DNA of 64,000 bases from Tetraselmis striata (Eukaryota; Chlorophyta; Chlorodendrophyceae; Chlorodendrales; Chlorodendraceae), in contig VCJN01001595.1 in assembly GCA_006384855.1 (NCBI GenBank), positions 124,001 to 188,000 on the forward strand. Direction: 5' to 3'. A program made the position numbers and the translations under genes. The notes under the pieces are model-generated. The model was given only the letters and a program-made list of their open reading frames with translations, did no database searches and was not told the origin of the DNA. Positions 58,601 to 64,000 of this stretch are shown piece by piece; the first letter of the stretch is position 1, and each line of letters begins with the position of its first letter.

Positions 58601-61600
58601 GACGTAGTTGAGGCTGGTGGCGTAGGGGCGGATCCACGCGGAGACGCTGTATTCGCTGGCGTCGCTGGTGCCGGTGACCACCGTGGTCACCACGCTGGCG
58701 TCCACATAGGCGCGGCCGTCCAGCGACAGGCTGGCGTCGACGGGGCGGCCTTGCTGCGCGCTGGGCCCCCGGCTCATGCCACCGTCGTTGGAGAGGCCGT
58801 AGGTGTAGACGGGGCCGTCGGTGTCCAGCGGCACGCGGCAGCTGGCTGCGCCAGCGGTCCAGACGCCAAAGGGGAGGCGCGCCTCGCCCGCCGGGACGCC
58901 CGAGATGCCAAAGGGGTGCAGCTGCTCCAGCATCTTGGGCAGCCCCTCGTCGCCGTGCGTCTCGGGGAGCATCACGGTCGCGGGGGAGGTGCGGTAGGAG
59001 AAGGTGTAGTCCACGTCAGAGGTGTACAAATCCGCAGAGTCGGTGTACGAAGGGTCCCACGCGGTGTAGGTGCCAGGCTCCGCACGCGGCTCGGCCGGGT
59101 GCGGGCCGTCGGGGCCCTTGTCAAGCGTGCAGCGCGCCCAACGGCTGGGCGCGATGCCCACGCCGCGCAGTGTAATCTCCACTGAGTCGGACGGCGGGTA
59201 GGTGACCGAGTACGACTTGTAGGCGGCGCTTGTCACGGACGGCGGCTCAAACGGCACGGCCGCAAACACGAAGGGCGCAGCGTTGACGAGGTGCGCGTAG
59301 CCGCTGCCGACAACGATGCCGTCATTGCCAGCCGGGCCGGCATCATGCATCGTGTACTGCACGTAGCCAGACTCGTGCTGCAGGTAGTCGTTGGCCAGCA
59401 GGAGCTTGCGCGACGACGCGGCTGGCGGCGGCGGCGGCGGCGCAAAGATGGCCTTTGCCATCGGCGCCTCGCAGGTGTCCGCATTGAAGCGGTACCAGCC
59501 GAGCAGGTCCGCCGTGAAGTCAGTCTCCTGGCCACGGCAGGCCTCCAGCCGGCGCACCGGCCGGCGGGAGGGCATCTTCCACATGGCCGCCGCCAAAAAG
59601 TCGGCCGGCTTGCTGTCCTTCCAGACGACAACCTCGTCCACAATGCCGCGGAAGGTCGCAAACTCGCCGATCTGATGGCCGCAGCCGCTGCCCACGCGGA
59701 ACGAGCACGAGCACGTGGAGCAGTCGCCAGAGGGGCACACGCCGTGGGCGCCCGCAGGCGCCTGGCTGAGCGAGCGCCGGGCACGGGTCTCCACCTCCTC
59801 CTCCTCCTCCTCCAGGAGCCGGCGGCCAGCACTGATGCCAGGGGGCAACGGTGGCGGCGGCGGGGGCGGCGGAGCCGACGCCTCACTGCAGTCGTGCGGG
59901 CCGTAGACCGTGTCAAACGTTGCCTCCACGGCGCCATCCACGTACAGGGTGCCAGGGCAAGCCTCGCTGCCACACTCGACCAGGCTGACGTAGACGTGGT
60001 GCCACTCCGCGGTCACGTAGGTCGTGTCGGAGCACACAGTGTCGACGGTCGCCTCCAGGTCAAGGTCCGTCTCCTTGTCAAAGAAGCAGAACTGGCCGCT
60101 GGCGGCGCCGCTGGCGTCGAGGGCGGGCTTCCAGAGCACGCCCGCGTGGCAGCCAAAGCGCAGGACGACCTGCTCCGGGCGGATGGCGAGCGGCGGGATG
60201 TAGAGCTCCACGCAGTGCATGTAGGGGCCAGCGGCCTCGTAAGTGTCGAGCGCCTGGAAGCAGACCGTCTGCGGCGTGCCGGGGCGGTCGTCCAGCTTGG
60301 GGTCGACGCTGGGGGAGGGCCAGCGGAAGGTGGCGCGCCTGCTGTAGCCGCCCCCGGCCGCAGCGGTGTAGCTGCTGGTGTAGTTGGAGACCTCCAGGGT
60401 GGCGCCCACCGGGGCGTGCACCATCTCGAGGCGCAGCTGCGTGCAGGTGTCGGTGTCCTCCGCGACGATTTCAAACTCAATGTCCTCGCCACGCAGGTTG
60501 TCCTGCCCCTCCACCGTCTGGAAGACGAAGCGCCCGGGGTAGGGCGGGCTGGCCTGCTGCGTGTTCTCCGCGATGCCCGGAGTGGGGAAGAGGAAGCGCG
60601 GCGCGCGGTTGCGTTTGCAGTCGTTGGGGCTGACCTCGATGCCATACAGGGGGGAGATGGCCTGCAGCAGGCGGCGCCCGGGGTTCAAGATGACCTGGTT
60701 CTCCGGCGTCGGCGACGGCGTGGTCGGCGGCGGGCTGGGCGGCGGCGGGGGGTTGGGCGGCGGCGGGCTGGGCGGGGTCGCCGGGGGCGGGCTGGGCGGC
60801 GGCGGCGGCGGCGGGCTGGGCGGCGGCGGCGGCGGCCCGGGCAGAGGCTGACCAGGGCAGCCGCTGGGCTCGCAGTCGGTGGCGCCCGGGAAGCTCTCGC
60901 AGCCTGGCACGCCAGTGATGGTGTTGACGTACTTGGGCTGGCAGTTCTGCTCAACCGCCGCGCCGGCGTAGGAGCAGATGGAGCACCGGTTGCCGGTCTC
61001 GTCAAAGTCGCCATACCAGCCGTCGGGGTTGGCGGGCGTCACGAGGCCGCTGCTGTTGCGGTAGCAGTCGGCGTGGCAAAAGTAGAGCTGGTGGTAGAGG
61101 TAGAGGCTGACGTCAGCGCTCACGACCGCGCGGCCGTCGCTGACCTGCACCACCATGGAGTGCATGCCGGGCGCCAGCAGCTGCGGGTTGGACATCGTGA
61201 ACAGCCCCGTGAGCGCGTCCACCGACAGGAAGCCGGGGGTGGCTGCGCCCGGCTGCGCCGGCGCGGCGGTGGCAGCCAGCGTGGTGTCGCCCGCCAGCAG
61301 CGCGGCGTGGTAGTTGGTCACGCCGCCCAGCAGGCGCGCGGCGCTGGGGCCGGTCGGCAGGCTGAAGGTGATACCGTCGCCGTCGGGGTCAAACGCCGCG
61401 ACATGGAACTGCATCTGCGTCGTCAGCCGGCTCGTGTCGCGCGCCAGATCGATGATGGGGATGGGGATCACGGGGCGCGCCACGATGACGGGCGAGTAGT
61501 TGTCCACCGTCAGCAGCACGCGCGCCTCCAGCCGGAAGCGGCCGCCCGGCACGTTGTGCACATAGTCCGGCGAGGCGGGGTCGCCCGCGCGCTCGCCGCC

Positions 61601-63258
61601 GGTGAAGTAGGCGGTGTGCGGGCCCGCGCTCGCGTATTGATGGTCAAAGGAGCCAACGAGCGTGAGGAAGTTGGCGCTCGGCTCGTCGTCGCCGCTGCTG
61701 TAGTCCACCATGGCATCGATGTCCATGGAGGTGCCGTCGCCAAGGTACATACCGTACTGCTCCACAGCGGGCGTGCATGTGGTGGAGTTCAGCACCAGCT
61801 GGTCACTGCAGGTGGCTAGGCTGGCGTTTCCCGCGCGGAAGCGGATGGTCGTGCCCTCCACCGCCGGCGTGTACATCGCCTTGTCGCCCAGCTCGCAGCC
61901 GGCCTGCCCAAACGCGGGGTGGTCCACAGGCGGCAGCGGTGCCACCTCCGACAGCCAGTAGAACAGGCAGCCGGAGGAGGTGGTGCCGATGTCCGTGGCG
62001 CCTGCCTGGTACTCGGACAGGATGTCGCGGAAGCCGGACTCGCCGGGCCGCTGGTACGCCGTGAACGTCTCACTGTTCAAGATGTCGGGCGCAAACATGT
62101 AGGAGGGGTCGCCGCCCCAGTAGTAGTCCTTGCGGAAGGCGAGCTGTGGCAGGAGCAGAGCCGAGTGTGGGAATTAGAGGCAGGCAGCCAAGATCGAGGG
62201 AGGGGGGTGATAGGCGCGGCCAGCGGAGTGGAGGGGGCACCCACCCTAATGTGGAACTTCACGCCAAAGACGGAGTACGCTCGGCTGGTGATCTCCGGGT
62301 TGGGCTCATAGTACATTGTACCATAGCGGAAGCCGGACAGGGCTGCACGGACAGGGACGCAGGGGGTTGTCATTCACTGGCGACGGCTGGCGTCAGCCGC
62401 GCAGGACCAGAGGGGCAGCAGCGGCACGCCATCATAATGACATGTTTCCCCAAATACAAGAGGCCACGGACGCTTGTGTCCAGCCTGGCCGCCTCGTCCT
62501 TAGACTATCTCCGAGCCCCTCTGTCCGGCCCGGTGCACCGCTGCTGTCCCAGCCATCCAGCTGACCGGAAAAAACACGTTACGCAGCGGGCCTGCGCCCA
62601 ATGCGAGTGGTCCCCTCCGGGCACCCCCCACCCCCGGGGGGGCTTCCCCCATAAGGAGGCGGGAGGACGTGCGCCGCCGCTCTGCCGGCTCAGGTGCACC
62701 CATCCGCGCGACTCTGCGCAGCATTCCCGCCGTACTCCGCCTCCTGCGTGCTTCGGGCGCTTCGGTGGCGCGCGCTTGGAATGGGGGGCGGGCGGGGGGG
62801 GGGGGGGAGGAGGTCGCGCCCACAGCAGCCCGGGGGCCCGGGGGAGCAGCTCGGCGCATGTTGGCCGCGCCGCCCTGCGTTCGGCCAGACCCCATCGCGA
62901 GTACTGCTCTAACTACTGCTCGTAAAATGCTGATGACTACAATAATAAAAATATTTTCGTCGCTGCTGCCGCAACTGCAACCGGGCGTACTGGCACTGTA
63001 CTCGTACATAAAGTACGTGGGAACTACTGCTGCGATGAGATGCGCCCCGCCTGGATGCGGCCAGTTCGGTTCCGCTGCCGCTGCCGCTCGAGCACGCGGC
63101 AGGGCGCGGGGGCGGGGGGGGGGGGGGGGGGGGAGGGGCGTAGAGGGACGGTGAAGAAGGGGGGGGTTACCTTGAGCGGCTTGGAGCGAGGCCAGGGCCA
63201 GCAGCGTCAGCAGCGCAGCTTGGGCAGCAGCGCCCATCGCGGGGCTTAACCGCGACAT
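49638..63258 (-). CDS. giant secreted LamG/TIG/filamin/Kelch multidomain protein (5 exons)
   Basis: Exons 63258-63171, 62342-62245, 62143-56687, 56302-52888, 52325-49638; about 3,915 codons. Exon 1 is a signal peptide (AALLTLLALASLQAA). Next comes a conserved-looking N-terminal region (RKDYYWGGDPSY) and cadherin-like SPVIVARPVIPIP...FDPDGDGITFSLP. Then come about six or seven concanavalin/LamG-like modules (signature WHHVxVxVT...YVDG...GxVDEVxV), TIG domains (ITLTGANFAPSAFLSC, VPLIGANFAQSPFFGC), and filamin-like repeats (VPFTARDEYGNALLTGG). The protein ends in Kelch repeats (LYVYGG, MLVFGGHTGE, MYIVGGSEG). Five proline-rich insertions are each followed by R[RK]xL. A hydroxyproline-rich glycoprotein of the wall, scales or flagellar coat is inferred. 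Exon 4 holds one surplus base: reading is perfect if one G of the GGG at 53199-53201 (minus sense) is dropped; otherwise it stops at 53159. Introns are AT-rich with poly-C. Confidence 0.85.
52340..52880. repeat. intron 4 of the giant gene: poly-C tract and TTATGATTA-type array
   Basis: A 23-nt poly-C (sense) ends about 30 bp upstream of the acceptor. The middle (about 52.62-52.85 kb) is a degenerate array of GTTATGATTA/TATGTTAAC words. Confidence 0.8.
53199..53201 (-). other. single-base frame break in the giant gene
   Basis: Minus-sense CTCGAGGGCCGGCC breaks the frame; with GAGGCC it reads LEAGLGACPVGASNFER and continues for about 310 bases to the next donor. The exon-length arithmetic also leaves exactly one extra base. 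Assembly error or a real indel cannot be told apart here. Confidence 0.8.
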
Positions 63259-64000
63259 GCGGCCGCGGGCAGCGCCGGAACACGTCTACCAGAACCGAAA
63301 TATATATCCCAGCCGCGTATGTACGGGTGTGCAGGGCCCTCAGGCCCTGGCCGCAAAGGGGGGAGCGCAACTAGCGGCGCCCCACCACCCCAGTACGCCT
63401 CGGTGTAGCTGCTCCGTCTCGATGGAGGGAGGCTGACGCACGCGGTTGCACTGAGTGTTGGCGATGCCGGTTGTTCGCGGTCGGGACTATGCCAGAAGAA
63501 GCAGTGATGCACACCCCCCCCCCCCCCCCGCCTTCGTCTAGCGGCGGAGACAACCCGTACAGGTACAGTGCAAGGTACCCTGTAGTAGTCGCTGCGCCAT
63601 CGTGCTGATGTGATGTGCCGGGGCGCGGGCTGCGCTGGCCTGCTGCTGGGTACTACAGGTCTACAGGTGTGAATTACAAAAAGGACAGTTCCCCAGAATT
63701 AGAAAATCAACACAGCAAGCCGCCTAAAAGCGGCCCGCATCCCGCATGAGGCGGGATGGATGAGTGATACGCGCACGGTTCAGAGTCCGGGCCACGCGAG
63801 CACGTGTGTGTGTGGGTGATCCTCGGACGTGCTGTGCAGCTTCAGCAACGGGATGGCAGACGAATCTGCGCCGTCTGATGAGGCAGCGAGCGCGCTCTCG
63901 AGCGGCCACCAAGCTCAGGACCCCGAGGAAATCTCTTGCGAGCAAGGCCTCCTGGTGAGCCCGGGTGATGCACCGAGTGCCCCGCGATGAGAGGGCACCC
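63259..64000. other. upstream flank of the giant gene
   Basis: Promoter region of the giant gene presumably lies here; a TATATAT at about 63300 is 40-50 bp upstream of the ATG and could be a TATA box. Poly-C near 63513-63530. 63668-63745 is a repeat fragment (GTGTGAATTACAAAAAGG ... AAGCCGCCTAAAAGCGGC) related to the ends in the 36-39 kb elements and at 16993-17080. Confidence 0.5.

Noticed and set aside
50000-62311. Very long plus-strand frames (563, 883, 846, 842 codons)
   Set aside because: Arg/Ala/Gly/Val-rich antisense shadows of the giant minus-strand gene, a common effect in high-GC coding DNA.

Overview
The window looks like a nuclear contig from a GC-rich, intron-rich green alga, probably a marine prasinophyte-grade or chlorodendrophyte lineage. 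The lineage is an inference. It rests on a secreted multidomain wall-type protein with proline-rich SP/PPP linkers, two mannitol 2-dehydrogenase-family genes (mannitol is an osmolyte in some such algae), plant/algal-type GT-AG genes with many introns, and dense transposon debris. No bacterial operons, rRNA, CRISPR array or free tRNA gene was seen. Introns and spacers are full of 15-35 nt poly-C/poly-G runs.

Layout. 0.46-1.49 kb (-): two-exon coiled-coil gene of unknown function. 3.1-6.0 kb (-): 12-exon mannitol-dehydrogenase paralogue that has lost its catalytic residues. 8.9-10.9 kb (-): fossil DIRS-like retrotransposon. 11.79-15.46 kb: a complete-looking 3.67-kb DNA transposon with 90-bp terminal inverted repeats, a THAP-like/DDE transposase (+) and, convergent to it, an XPG/FEN1-type nuclease (-). 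18.85-22.35 kb (+): the catalytically complete mannitol dehydrogenase paralogue with the same exon plan. 23.84-31.76 kb (+): a ten-exon gene fusing a DUSP12/YVH1 phosphatase to a HAD phosphatase, its introns loaded with a SINE, a LINE fragment and tandem arrays. 32.2-33.9 kb (-): 2-oxoglutarate/Fe(II) oxygenase. 35.1-35.7 kb (-): BolA protein. 36.0-39.6 kb: two tandem inverted-repeat elements, one enclosing a 225-bp minisatellite. 40.3-40.6 kb (+): possible tail-anchored protein end. 40.7-41.9 kb (-): tubulin-tyrosine-ligase-like protein. 43.65-45.16 kb (+): nucleotide-diphospho-sugar transferase. 49.6-63.3 kb (-): one giant secreted gene of about 3,900 codons with LamG-like, TIG, filamin-like and Kelch modules.

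The host genes do not form an operon-like unit; they are independent eukaryotic genes on both strands. The most notable items are: a transposon that pairs a DDE transposase with a FEN1-like nuclease; a continuous DUSP12-HAD fusion frame; a fully open mannitol-dehydrogenase paralogue in which all four active-site residues and the NAD glycine motif are replaced; and a repeated proline-run plus R[RK]xL cassette inside the giant surface protein. Exon boundaries were deduced by eye from GT/AG sites, reading phase and the paralogous gene; they have not been tested against transcripts.
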